A DNA stretch of 64,000 bases from Celerinatantimonas diazotrophica (GCF_004339545.1 NZ_SMGD01000019.1:62001-126000); one strand, 5' to 3'. Positions 1 to 11,040 are shown, counted from the stretch's first letter. Notes: a model not told the origin generated them from the letters alone. Numbers and translations: made by a program.

Positions 1-1876
1 GACCATCTGACATATGGTTGAACTTATACAATACCGGATTAGGCTTAATAATTGGTGGATTGCTATATTTTCTTGCCTCTTTCCACCATAATTTTTTCAT
101 CTCCTTCAATTTTTCAGGATATTTTTTAGCTAAGTCAGTCGACTCAGAAAAGTCTTTTTCAGTATTAAAGAGCTGCCATTGATCTTCAGAGAATGGGGCA
201 CCTAAACGATGCATTGCTACAGCACGCCACTTGCCATCTGTGATCGCCCGATCACCACGAAGAGAAAAGAACTGAACTGAACGCGTTTTAGCATTCTTAT
301 CTTCAAAGGTTTTCAAAAATGAACGGCCAGCCACTGGAATTTGCTTAACACCGTCCACTTTTTTGGCAAATTTGGTTCCAGCTGCATCTAACATAGTTGG
401 CGCCAAATCCACGACATTGACATACTGATCTCGAACCGAACCTGGCGACTTAATATGACCCGGCCAAGACACGATCAGTGGCGTACGAACCCCACCCAAA
501 TATGGCCATAATTTATAACGACGGAATGGAGTATCGTCAGCATAGGCCCAAGGACGCTGATACAACATGTACGTTTTCGGTCCACCAGCTTCATCTAAAT
601 GGGCATCCATTTGAGCAACAGTCGTCCGATCACCATAGGCTGTTCTAAAGCCACCGTTCGGTCCACCTTCAGAAGCTGCCCCATTATCAGTGATTAACAT
701 AATTAGAGTATTTTTATATTGATGGGTTTTCTTCAGATATTTAATTAAACGGCCAATTTGCTCATCTGTTTGTGTCATAAATCCAGCATAAGTCGCCATA
801 AACCGGGCAAATACTCGTTTATGCTGTGCATCTAAAGAATTCCATGCCGCATCCCCCTTCCCTCGAGGAGGCAAAACAGTGTTTTGAGGAATAATCCCTA
901 GCTGTTTTTGACGGATAAAACGCTCTTGACGCAGTTTATCCCATCCAATTGCATATTTACCTTTATATTCATCAATATAAGATTTAGAAACTTGCAAAGG
1001 CGCATGTGTCGCCCCCAAAGCTAAATAGAGAAACTTAGGTTTCTTACTATCAGGTTTCATCAGATTAATCGCATGATCAACCAAATCAACTGACAAATCA
1101 TACTTAGGATCTTGGGGGGTTGGTAACTTGTGGTTATCTTCAATCAATAGCGGATGATATTGATCAGTATGACCACTGATAAATCCATAATAATAGTTAA
1201 AACCACGCTGCAGAGGCCAAAATGCTTTGTTCCGCTTCACGTTGTCGACATATTCAGGTGCTAAGTGCCACTTTCCTAGTGCATAGGTTGAATAACCAGA
1301 AGCTTGGAAGGCCTGAGCGACATTTTCGGCATTCGTAGGAATTTCACCGCTAGTTGCAGGCCCCGAACCTAACGGAACACTATTAGCAGGTGCTTTCGAA
1401 CGAGTAATCTTCATGCCACCATTTGGACCTGGTTTGATAACGATTTTAGGTGGAAGATCTTCCATATTAACCGTTTGAGGATTACGCCCAGTAATTAATG
1501 CCGCTCTGGTTGGCGCACTAATGGCTGCTGAATCAAACCGGTTATACCGAAGTCCAGAATAAGCTAGCTGGTCAATGTTAGGCGTTTCGATTTCGGAACC
1601 AAAGGCACCTAATGAGGCGAACCCTGCATCATCAATAACGATCATGATAACATTGGGCTTTTTAGCATGATTCCCCGTCGCTTTTGTATGCGAACCAGCC
1701 GCTAAAGCAGGCATAGCTAAGCAAGAGACGAGTGCTCCAGTTCCAAGCAATTTCAATAGATACTTCTTAGAAAAAGTATTTATTTTAGGCAGCATTCCGC
1801 TCATTTCAGACTCTGACACAGTACTTAATGACTGCCTCTTATTCCTAATATTATTAGTTATGAAATTTCTATCCAT
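1..1876 (-). CDS. Type I sulfatase (arylsulfatase family), 3' end beyond the window
   Basis: The gene hydrolyses sulfate esters by family; the natural substrate cannot be read. The reading frame is open from the ATG at 1876 to the left edge (625 codons), so the C-terminus is missing. The start has a GAGAGG ribosome site about 8 nt upstream. A long basic N-terminus precedes a signal peptide (around residues 35-60, ending near PALA-A), so a shorter start at 1804 is possible. The metal-binding VIDDAG motif follows, then the active-site signature SAPTRAALITG. The formylglycine precursor is therefore Ser rather than Cys, which needs an anaerobic-type maturase; none is encoded in this window. It lies 258 bp downstream of the porin gene, and that gap shows no clear terminator, so co-transcription with the beta-glucoside operon is possible but not shown. 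Confidence 0.88.
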   Translation of the reverse strand, partial: MDRNFITNNIRNKRQSLSTVSESEMSGMLPKINTFSKKYLLKLLGTGALVSCLAMPALAAGSHTKATGNHAKKPNVIMIVIDDAGFASLGAFGSEIETPNIDQLAYSGLRYNRFDSAAISAPTRAALITGRNPQTVNMEDLPPKIVIKPGPNGGMKITRSKAPANSVPLGSGPATSGEIPTNAENVAQAFQASGYSTYALGKWHLAPEYVDNVKRNKAFWPLQRGFNYYYGFISGHTDQYHPLLIEDNHKLPTPQDPKYDLSVDLVDHAINLMKPDSKKPKFLYLALGATHAPLQVSKSYIDEYKGKYAIGWDKLRQERFIRQKQLGIIPQNTVLPPRGKGDAAWNSLDAQHKRVFARFMATYAGFMTQTDEQIGRLIKYLKKTHQYKNTLIMLITDNGAASEGGPNGGFRTAYGDRTTVAQMDAHLDEAGGPKTYMLYQRPWAYADDTPFRRYKLWPYLGGVRTPLIVSWPGHIKSPGSVRDQYVNVVDLAPTMLDAAGTKFAKKVDGVKQIPVAGRSFLKTFEDKNAKTRSVQFFSLRGDRAITDGKWRAVAMHRLGAPFSEDQWQLFNTEKDFSESTDLAKKYPEKLKEMKKLWWKEARKYSNPPIIKPNPVLYKFNHMSDG

Positions 1877-2134
1877 AACGTATCCCTCTCAATATTAATA
1901 ATGACTATGATATTTTCTATCTATAGCCATGGGTACAAAGATAATTGTATTGAATTAAATAACCCTATGTATAAGTTAAATAATTTAATAACACTAAGCT
2001 TCCACCCGTATTGCATGGCCCAAATATAAACTCTTTCTCACCACACCAAGGTAAAAACTATCAATATACATATTCCATTTCTTTTCATTTTAGTGGCAAT
2101 TGATTAATATACAATTCACTCAATTAACAATAAA

Positions 2135-3301
2135 TCAAAAATCCCACTGAGCTTCCAGTCTGATATTATCATCAGTTCTTTGCTCCCAAGTATAAGATAA
2201 CCACGCTCTTAAATTAGGAGAACCAAACCAATACTCAACTTGGGGGGTTACACTAAATTTACCGAGCTCATCCCATGTGTTATATAAAACATATGCAAAA
2301 CCATCAGCATTTTTTGGGAAACGCTCTATCCCAACAGTTCCTGAAAATCCTAAACCTCCTTTAGCATATCCCTGACTCAGTATTTGTTCATAGCTTTCAC
2401 TATTATCCCGTCGTGAATATGCAAATTCACTCACGAGTCTATATTGCATATTGTAGTTATAGAAACTAGATATTGCGTAGGTGAATAACCTTGGATCTGT
2501 TCTTGCGTATGGAGTGTCACTATTAGAAGTATGACCAGCTTTGGTTTTATTTATATCGACATTACCTATAATAGGTTTATTTTGAGCAAACACTGCTGGC
2601 TGTCCATTATGAATGGACATATAAAGACCGTAAGTATTAGGTTTAATTTGATAAATATCAGTTTGCTGATAACCGATATCTGCCCCCCAAATGTGTGAGT
2701 TGCGGTCATAACTGGCAGCCAAAAATAATCCATTATCCATAAATTTTTTATATAAGAACTTGCCGGAATCTTTTCCTGCTGCTTCAGCCTGTGTATCATA
2801 AAGCCCTTGAGACCCCATATCTACAGTAAAAAATGACCAAGTTGTTGTATGCTTACCAAACATAAATGCACCTAAGGTGTCATTCTCAAACCCTATCCTC
2901 ATCTGCTCCCATTTGGTGGTTTCATTAAAGTCATCAAATTTATTAACTACAGTTCCATCTTTAACATTATAGTTTTCAATAGCTCTAAACCATAAATCTC
3001 CAATAATCCCCCAATGATCTGAAATATATTTCTTCCCCCTTAGCCTAGAATTGAATTGAATATAATCAGAATTATTATCTTTATAATATCTATTACCTCC
3101 TTTAATACGGAAAGTAGCGTACCACCTAGATTTGTCTTTTGTATTTGTTATAGATGGAACAGTGCTCCCAAGATTATCATTAAGGTAGTTACCTACTACA
3201 TCTGACTGCTGTTTATAAATTTGACCAAATGCACTGCTACTTCCTACTAATAACAGCAATGCTAATGAATTAATATAACTTCTTCGTGATAAATTGCTCA
3301 T
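2135..3301 (-). CDS. Outer-membrane porin, sugar-specific type
   Basis: Predicted trimeric beta-barrel porin of the Gram-negative outer membrane, probably admitting beta-glucosides or oligosaccharides. Evidence is the Sec signal peptide (hydrophobic stretch ending at SSAFG-Q), many alternating aromatic/polar strands typical of barrels, and the C-terminal Phe (AQWDF) needed for BAM-dependent insertion. The start is the ATG at 3301, with AAGGAA 6 nt upstream; an in-frame upstream ATG at 3331 has no ribosome site. It is the last gene of the minus-strand run PTS, GH1, lipoprotein, porin, which resembles other PTS-sugar operons with their own porin (ScrY, ChiP type). The exact specificity is inference. 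Length is 388 residues from this start. Confidence 0.85.
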   Translation of the reverse strand: MSNLSRRSYINSLALLLLVGSSSAFGQIYKQQSDVVGNYLNDNLGSTVPSITNTKDKSRWYATFRIKGGNRYYKDNNSDYIQFNSRLRGKKYISDHWGIIGDLWFRAIENYNVKDGTVVNKFDDFNETTKWEQMRIGFENDTLGAFMFGKHTTTWSFFTVDMGSQGLYDTQAEAAGKDSGKFLYKKFMDNGLFLAASYDRNSHIWGADIGYQQTDIYQIKPNTYGLYMSIHNGQPAVFAQNKPIIGNVDINKTKAGHTSNSDTPYARTDPRLFTYAISSFYNYNMQYRLVSEFAYSRRDNSESYEQILSQGYAKGGLGFSGTVGIERFPKNADGFAYVLYNTWDELGKFSVTPQVEYWFGSPNLRAWLSYTWEQRTDDNIRLEAQWDF

Positions 3302-3333
3302 AAAAATTCCTTTTAAATTATTAAATTCCAAAT

Positions 3334-3474
3334 TTATTTTATATCCCAGTCATAACCATTTAAGTCGACATACATTTTTGCTAAATCGGCACATCCAGCA
3401 ATCAAGGCTAACGGCATCATTCCTGCCGTTAACATGACTCCGAAAATAACACTGGCAGCCCTACTTTTTTGCAT
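3334..3474 (-). CDS. Small lipoprotein of 46 residues in the beta-glucoside operon
   Basis: This short gene begins MQKSRAASVIFG and has a hydrophobic core followed by a lipobox LIAGC, so a signal peptidase II lipoprotein with a mature part of about 19 residues is predicted. The tail ends GYDWDIK. The sequence after the Cys begins A-D, and Asp at +2 usually retains a lipoprotein in the inner membrane; here Asp is at +3, so the location is open. An AAGGA ribosome site lies 12 nt upstream. An ATG 4 nt earlier (3478) stops after five codons and may be a start decoy or a small frameshift scar in the A6 run. It sits between the GH1 and porin genes, 32 nt upstream of the porin start. Small lipoproteins next to sugar porins are known (chiPQ), but I do not recognise this family. 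Confidence 0.7.
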   Translation of the reverse strand: MQKSRAASVIFGVMLTAGMMPLALIAGCADLAKMYVDLNGYDWDIK

Positions 3475-3495
3475 TCATAATGATGGTCCTTCATC

Positions 3496-3518
3496 ATAGC
3501 CACAATAAATGTGGCTAT
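3496..3518 (-). other. Intercistronic hairpin after the GH1 gene
   Basis: A perfect 9-bp stem (ATAGCCACA with TGTGGCTAT) and a 5-nt loop begin 4 nt after the GH1 stop codon. No U run follows on the minus strand, so it is more likely an mRNA-stabilising or processing hairpin than a full terminator. It could set the expression ratio of the enzyme to lipoprotein and porin. Confidence 0.55.
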
Positions 3519-3522
3519 ATCC

Positions 3523-4950
<1,428 letters not shown>

Positions 4951-4975
4951 CTATCAAATAGAGAGCCATACCTAT

Positions 4976-6427
<1,452 letters not shown>

Positions 6428-6483
6428 TTACCCCTAATTGATTAATATACATACAGAATTAACTGGACCAATGAAACTCAATG

Positions 6484-6536
6484 CAAAAAAAACCTGGATT
6501 AACAGCTATTTAAGTAAACTGTATAATCCAGGTTTT
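6484..6536 (-). terminator. Leader terminator T2 upstream of the EIIBC gene
   Basis: Rho-independent terminator read on the minus strand. The stem AAACCTGGATTA pairs with TAATCCAGGTTT and is followed by a run of eight U. Its first arm (6524-6536) overlaps the antiterminator RAT2, as in bgl-type riboregulation where the two folds exclude each other. Confidence 0.9.
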
Positions 6537-6560
6537 GCCCGATATTGCCGGTTACAATCC
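6529..6560 (-). promoter_or_regulatory. RAT2, BglG/LicT-family RNA antiterminator site
   Basis: On the minus strand the site reads GGATTGTAACCGG, a short loop, then CGGGCAAAACC. This has the bgl RAT layout: GGAT-GTxAC at the 5' side and GGCAAAACC at the 3' side. It overlaps terminator T2, so a bound antiterminator dimer would let RNA polymerase into the EIIBC gene 60 nt downstream. Confidence 0.88.
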
Positions 6561-6584
6561 TGTCTGAACACACAAATTTTTACC

Positions 6585-6642
6585 AAAAAAAAACCTGATA
6601 GATGACATTGCTTCACTATAAGCAACTCAGCTATCAGGTTTT
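6585..6642 (-). terminator. Leader terminator T1 of the beta-glucoside operon
   Basis: The stem AACCTGATAG pairs with CTATCAGGTT around a long loop and is followed by a run of nine U on the minus strand. It lies directly after RAT1. With T2 it gives two consecutive conditional terminators before the first gene, which should tighten repression. Confidence 0.9.
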
Positions 6643-6666
6643 GCCTGCGAAACGCAGTAACAATCC
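6635..6666 (-). promoter_or_regulatory. RAT1, BglG/LicT-family RNA antiterminator site
   Basis: On the minus strand it reads GGATTGTTACTGC, a small loop, then GCAGGCAAAACC, essentially the textbook bgl RAT. It overlaps the first arm of T1. The likely ligand protein is the antiterminator encoded at 8922-9776. Confidence 0.92.
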
Positions 6667-6941
6667 ATCAATGTTTATATTAACGCTCATGGACAAATAA
6701 ACTGCAAACAGGGGCAATAAAAAATGGGACTTATCTCACTAATAAATTTCAATCTAACGCTATCTTGCGTATTGTCAAAATCAGCTATTTGAACTTTATA
6801 CTCATATATTTCATATAGTTATATACAATTCCAATCCAAAACAAGCCATTGCTAAGAAAAAATATATTTTGGGATAGTTATCACATCCTAAAGGTAGGCC
6901 CCTACTCTCGTGTAGCGAATACTGCTATAAATGCCCGCTAA
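6667..6941. promoter_or_regulatory. Divergent promoter region of the two PTS transcription units
   Basis: AT-rich 275-bp region between RAT1 (minus) and RAT3 (plus), so promoters for both leaders must lie here. I see candidate -10 elements in the TATA-rich stretch 6795-6825 but cannot choose one. The stretch 6726-6745 has a weak CRP-like shape (AGTGAG, 6 nt, TCCCA on the minus strand). The 16-mer TTTCATATAGTTATAT at 6809-6824 also occurs at 14486-14501 in the hexonate promoter region. Confidence 0.5.
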
Positions 6942-6971
6942 GGGACGTAACTATCTTGTTAGGCGAAACCC
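6942..6971 (+). promoter_or_regulatory. RAT3, antiterminator site before the divergent PTS homologue
   Basis: On the plus strand it reads GGGACGTAACTA, loop, then TTAGGCGAAACCC. It keeps the RAT layout (GGA..GTxAC and AGGCxAAACC) but differs from RAT1 and RAT2 at several positions, so affinity or specificity may differ. It overlaps the first arm of terminator T3. Confidence 0.78.
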
Positions 6972-7026
6972 GATTTCAGCGCTTAGAACTATCTTTATCT
7001 TATGAGCACTGAAATCGGGTTTTTTA
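6967..7026 (+). terminator. Leader terminator T3 before the PTS homologue and antiterminator genes
   Basis: A 13-bp perfect stem (AACCCGATTTCAG with CTGAAATCGGGTT) is followed by six T. It ends 28 nt before the start codon at 7054. With RAT3 it implies that the antiterminator gene downstream is positively autoregulated. Confidence 0.9.
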
Positions 7027-7053
7027 GTCGCTAATTAAGACTTATTTAGAATT

Positions 7054-8847
7054 ATGGATCGACAACTTCTAACACAACTTATTCTTGAGCTCATCGGCGG
7101 TGGGAGAAACCTGCTCACCCTTGAGCTCACCCATGCCACATTAGTCGTCCAATTAAAAAAGCCTGACCAAGTACAAACTGATAGTTTAACGGCCATCAAT
7201 GATATTTTGAGCATGACGCTCCAAGATCAACAACTGCGCCTTGGACTGGGCCCTAACTGCCGTCAGGTTTACCAACAATTATTAACACAAACTGGGCTCA
7301 CTGAATCCACTGATGGTTTTGCCCAAGTCGTCAAAAAAAACGGGCTAAGCCAGCTGATTGATATTCTTACTGACTTATTCCAGCCATTGATTTATGTCCT
7401 TATAGGCGCTGGTATCACTAAGGGAGTGATTGATGTACTGCTCGCCTTGACCATCATCCCACCAGCCAGTATAACCGCCATTATTTTACAAACGGTCAGT
7501 AATAGTCTGTTCTACTTTCTTCCTATTTTCATTGCGGCCACTGCTGCGAAGCGCTTTCAAACCGACCAATTCATCGTCATGACGATTGCCGCAAGTCTAG
7601 TCTACCCTGGAGTAATGCAATTCATGCAATCAGTGTCGTCCCCACAGTTTAAAGGGGCCGCGATCATTATGGCCAATAGTAGTCGCTATATCTGGCCAAT
7701 AGTTGTTTGTGTCTATGTCAGTAGTTTACTAGGCCGATGGCTCAACAAACACTTCCATGAATCATGTCGTACCCTGCTCACGCCATTCACTCTGTTAGCC
7801 GTTATGATGCCGGCAACTTTAATCATCACAGGTCCATTACTTAACACCGTTCGGCAGCTTGTGATGCACGGGGTTGATATCACTCAAACGATTGCGCCTA
7901 TGCTGCCGCTCGGCATCTTGGCCAGCAGCTGGCATTTATTACAAATTTTAGGCATTGGGTCGCCTTTAGCTAATGAAGGATTGACGTTTGCGCAACTCCC
8001 TCGAAGCCAGTTGGCCCTCATTCTGATACTAGCCACTTATTCTCAATCGGGAGCTATCTTAGGGGTATGGATTAAAACACACGACCTACATTTAAAGCGT
8101 CTTTGCGCCGGTTCTTTGCTCGCAAGCCTGCTAGGCGTGAGCTTGCCAGGTATTTTTGCCGTCACACTACGTTATAAAACCCCGTTTCTTTGCGCAATGG
8201 TCTCTGCGGGTATAGGGGCGCTGGCCATCGGATTACTCAGTCTGATCTTGCGGGTTCCCCCCGCAACACTGCCAGAAAGTGTCTCTTATTGGCCCATAGC
8301 TATCAGTGCCACTGTGTTAACCGCTATGTGTAGCACTGTATTAAGTTATTGGTGTTATCAGGAGCACCGTCCCCATCACAAACAGCGCCATAAAGCGGAT
8401 CTAGAAACGATATATGCCCCATTCAACGGCCACTTACGGCCGCTAGAACAACTCGATGATGGCCTGTTTTCGATCGGCGTCATGGGACAAGGAATTGCGA
8501 TTACGCCGATAAATACACAACTGCGAGCCCCGGTGGATGGGACCGTCACCCAAATCGACAGCCATACACTGACACTCACCAGTCATACTGGTATCGAGTT
8601 GCTCATTCAAACCGGCCTCAACAACCATCGCTTAGATGAGCCCGGGCTGATGGCCCACTGTCAACGGGGCGATCAAATTACTCGCGGACAACTATTAGCG
8701 GAGTTAACACACCCATCCCATGGGGACGAAAAGTTAAACCTTGACGTCCCCATTGTGATTACCAATTCGGAGAACTACCATGTTACTTTTCCAGAACATC
8801 AGATAACCGATGCCACCTTTAACCAGGTGATCATGACGGTTAATTAG
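7054..8847 (+). CDS. PTS EIIBCA homologue lacking phosphorylation-site residues
   Basis: Full-length 597-residue protein with the domain order of BglF: EIIB (about 1-80), EIIC with multiple membrane segments (about 105-435), EIIA (about 450-597). Ungapped alignment of its first 35 residues with the paralogue at 4976-6421 puts Thr26 where that protein has phosphocysteine Cys26 and Leu25 at its His. In EIIC the GITEP motif reads GVSLP, and the LHWGF motif reads LGIGS. In EIIA the His75 position is kept (His504 in DSHTLTL) but the phosphoacceptor His90 is Gln519 (ELLIQTG). Normal PTS transport therefore looks impossible, yet the frame is intact over 1.8 kb. It lies behind RAT3/T3 and 74 nt upstream of the antiterminator start. 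A role as a sensor or as a membrane tether for the antiterminator is inference. No good ribosome site precedes the ATG. Confidence 0.85.
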   Translation: MDRQLLTQLILELIGGGRNLLTLELTHATLVVQLKKPDQVQTDSLTAINDILSMTLQDQQLRLGLGPNCRQVYQQLLTQTGLTESTDGFAQVVKKNGLSQLIDILTDLFQPLIYVLIGAGITKGVIDVLLALTIIPPASITAIILQTVSNSLFYFLPIFIAATAAKRFQTDQFIVMTIAASLVYPGVMQFMQSVSSPQFKGAAIIMANSSRYIWPIVVCVYVSSLLGRWLNKHFHESCRTLLTPFTLLAVMMPATLIITGPLLNTVRQLVMHGVDITQTIAPMLPLGILASSWHLLQILGIGSPLANEGLTFAQLPRSQLALILILATYSQSGAILGVWIKTHDLHLKRLCAGSLLASLLGVSLPGIFAVTLRYKTPFLCAMVSAGIGALAIGLLSLILRVPPATLPESVSYWPIAISATVLTAMCSTVLSYWCYQEHRPHHKQRHKADLETIYAPFNGHLRPLEQLDDGLFSIGVMGQGIAITPINTQLRAPVDGTVTQIDSHTLTLTSHTGIELLIQTGLNNHRLDEPGLMAHCQRGDQITRGQLLAELTHPSHGDEKLNLDVPIVITNSENYHVTFPEHQITDATFNQVIMTVN

Positions 8848-8921
8848 CGCCGATTGCAAAAATAATGTAATGACGATACCGGTGATGTAGTAAGAAGTTG
8901 TTTATCAAGGTAGGTTATCTT

Positions 8922-9776
8922 ATGAAAATTATTAAAATCTTAAATAACAATGCAGTGATCGTTCTCGACCACAAAGGTCAGGAAAGCGTAGCGATGGGTC
9001 GCGGCATTGGTTTTGGTAAAAAAATTGACGACTCAATTGATCAGGACAAAATCGAGAGCCAATTTTTACGTAAAAAAGGCGATTTAAATGAATTTTTCAC
9101 CGAGATCCTTTCAGAAATTCCGCCAGTATTCTTTGCCATTAGTGAAGCAATCATCAATATTGCCCATCAGCGGTTGAATGTTAAAATTCATGACACGCTT
9201 TTTTTGGCACTCAGCGACCACATTAATTTCGCAGTCGAGCGGGCCAAAGAAGGCTATCCAATCAAGAACAAAATGCTGTGGGAGATCCAAAATTTTTACC
9301 CCAAAGAGTTTCAGATTGCCCTCGAAGCGCTAAACATTATTGAGCAAAAAACCGCAGTTACATTGCCAGAAGACGAAGCCGGGTTTATTGCCTTACACAT
9401 CGTCAATGCAACCGCCGATAGTGACATGCAAAAAGTCGTAGAAAGCACCCAAATTATTCGCGATATGCTCAATATTGTAAAACATAAAATAGGGGTGCAA
9501 CTGGATGAAAGTACGCTTGATTACCAGCGTTTTGTCACACATCTGCGCTTTTTTGCCCAGCGCATGCTCAATCGAGACCAAGTACATCATGACGACCTCG
9601 ATCTTTATGACAACTTAGATCAAAAACTGCCTGAAGCCTGGGCCTGTGCACTGCATTTAGCCAGCTATATTAACAGTAATTACCAGCACAAACTAACCAC
9701 TGATGAGCTGTCATTTTTAACGATTCATATCGAGCGGTTACGCAAGCGTCGTGCAGCTGATCCCCGTATATCCTAA
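8922..9776 (+). CDS. BglG/LicT-family transcriptional antiterminator
   Basis: RNA-binding antiterminator that should bind the three RAT sites and open both PTS transcription units. The 284-residue protein starts MKIIKILNNNAVIVLD, the family's CAT RNA-binding domain (about 1-55), followed by two PTS regulation domains. All four regulatory histidines are present: His100 (SDHINF) and His159 (ALHIVN) in PRD1, His207 (THLRFF) and His269 (TIHIER) in PRD2, at the same positions as in LicT. The start at 8922 has AAGGTAGG upstream; a start at 8898 would add eight residues before the conserved first Met. Intact regulatory His residues next to a permease that cannot phosphorylate are odd; phosphorylation would have to come from HPr or from the other EIIBC. 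Confidence 0.94.
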   Translation: MKIIKILNNNAVIVLDHKGQESVAMGRGIGFGKKIDDSIDQDKIESQFLRKKGDLNEFFTEILSEIPPVFFAISEAIINIAHQRLNVKIHDTLFLALSDHINFAVERAKEGYPIKNKMLWEIQNFYPKEFQIALEALNIIEQKTAVTLPEDEAGFIALHIVNATADSDMQKVVESTQIIRDMLNIVKHKIGVQLDESTLDYQRFVTHLRFFAQRMLNRDQVHHDDLDLYDNLDQKLPEAWACALHLASYINSNYQHKLTTDELSFLTIHIERLRKRRAADPRIS

Positions 9777-10040
9777 GCACTGCTAGGCCTAACTCCTTAA
9801 CAGCACTCTTACCAGAATTGGCTCAGCTTGATGACATATGAGTCCCGCAGCCAAGCAAGTTCAATACGTTCATTGCTATTATTGATTATTTTAATTATTA
9901 CTAACAGCGAACTGATACCATTCATCCTATACCCAATCGATACTTCCAAACAGCTCCTGTGATATCACGTGAACACAGGCGGCTTAGAGGTAAAAGTGAA
10001 TCGTCAGGAACCTCTGAGAAAGTTGCCCCAAAAGGTGGTC

Positions 10041-10091
10041 ATGAGCCATAAATATCATCCCGAAGAATTAAAAATTGAAGTAACTAAGTAA
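10041..10091 (+). pseudogene. Relic of an insertion-sequence OrfA (first 16 codons)
   Basis: The 16-residue frame MSHKYHPEELKIEVTK ends at TAA. It resembles the start of IS3-family OrfA proteins, which open with a basic segment and a Y-x-PEE-F/L-K-I-E-V helix. Nothing further of a transposase follows. The likeness is by eye only. Confidence 0.4.
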
Positions 10092-10102
10092 ATCATTCTT
10101 CT

Positions 10103-10130
10103 CAATACCTTATCTCTCAGAAAGGTATTG
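10103..10130. other. Hairpin, possible terminator
   Basis: A 9-bp stem CAATACCTT with AAGGTATTG around a 10-nt loop, extended by CATTC/GAATG beyond a bulge. No U run follows on either strand, so it may be a protein-binding palindrome or a weak terminator. Confidence 0.4.
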
Positions 10131-10275
10131 AATGTATCCGCTTCATGTGAGCACTTAAATTTGCGTGACTTTAGAACGAAGACAGTAGATCAGTGTTAAT
10201 TCTCATCTTAAAATGAGTTATATAAGCATAAGAATGTTATATTTTATCTAAATTAGGGTTAAGGTAGATATCAAT

Positions 10276-10989
10276 TTGAGTATAAAATCTATTCAAAAAC
10301 AAAATGTTGTATCTGCAGTATACGAACAGATTCGAGAAAAATTACTAGATGGTAGCTGGCCTCCAGGCAGCCGATTACCCTCAGAGGCGAGTTTAACGAC
10401 CGCATTTAACGTTAGTAGAGTCAGTATTCGTAGTGCAATGCAGCGTTTTCGCGATTTAGGAATTGTTATCACAAAACAAGGGAGTGGAAGTTTTGTGAGT
10501 GAACGATTCACTCCGAGCATGCTAGATAAAGATGCTCAGCCAATCATGCATCTAAGCCGAGAAGAATTCTATGACATGATGGTATTCCGCCAAACAGTAG
10601 AATTTAAATGTATGGAATTGGCTGTTGAAAAAGCCACTGCCGAAGATATAGACAGGCTTGAACAAGCATTAAACAATATGCTCTCCAATAAAGATGATTA
10701 TAAAAAGTATTCCAAAGCAGATTACGAATTCCATCTGGCCGTTGTAAATGCATCACATAACAAAGTTTTTTATAACATAATGGAGTCAATTAGGGATATT
10801 TATTATTATTATTTAGAAGAATTAAACAGAGCTATAGGGATCACATTAGAGAGTGTAGAAGCTCATATAAAAGTTTTCATGGCAATAAAAAATCGTGATT
10901 CATCAGCAGCAGTCGCAATATTAAATGAGGCAATGCTAGAAAATAACTTCTCTATTGAAAAACTAAAAGAAAATGAAACCATTGATTAA
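10276..10989 (+). CDS. GntR-family regulator, FadR/FCD subfamily (UxuR/ExuR-like)
   Basis: DNA-binding repressor with an N-terminal winged helix (about 10-75; motif GSRLPSEASLTTAFNVSRVS) and a C-terminal all-helical FCD ligand domain (about 90-230) with the metal-type residues in DYEFHLAVVNASHN and EAHIKVF. Length 237 is typical. The start is TTG with AAGG about 11 nt upstream; no earlier in-frame start fits. It is convergent to the dehydrogenase gene at 11041-12099. FCD regulators of this kind commonly respond to hexuronates and hexonates, so it is the likely repressor of the neighbouring catabolic genes, by context only. Confidence 0.9.
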   Translation: MSIKSIQKQNVVSAVYEQIREKLLDGSWPPGSRLPSEASLTTAFNVSRVSIRSAMQRFRDLGIVITKQGSGSFVSERFTPSMLDKDAQPIMHLSREEFYDMMVFRQTVEFKCMELAVEKATAEDIDRLEQALNNMLSNKDDYKKYSKADYEFHLAVVNASHNKVFYNIMESIRDIYYYYLEELNRAIGITLESVEAHIKVFMAIKNRDSSAAVAILNEAMLENNFSIEKLKENETID

Positions 10990-10997
10990 CACTTACA

Positions 10998-11025
10998 AAG
11001 ACGCCCCATCTTCTGGGCGCCTTTT
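10998..11025. terminator. Bidirectional terminator between convergent genes
   Basis: The stem AAGACGCCC pairs with GGGCGCCTT with one mismatch and is followed by TTTT on the plus strand. It lies 9 nt after the GntR-family stop and 16 nt after the end of the convergent dehydrogenase gene. Confidence 0.75.
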
Positions 11026-11040
11026 AACTCAAATTATATC

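Larger units (their letters stand above)
9777..10275. other. Intergenic region with a transposase relic and a hairpin
   Basis: No intact gene is seen in these 499 bp. The region contains the 17-codon relic at 10041-10091 and the hairpin at 10103-10130. Around 9960-10040 there are short repeated-looking stretches (GTGAACACAGG, GAGGTAAAAG) that could be the end of a lost insertion sequence. The last 60 bp must hold the promoter of the GntR-family gene. Confidence 0.45.
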
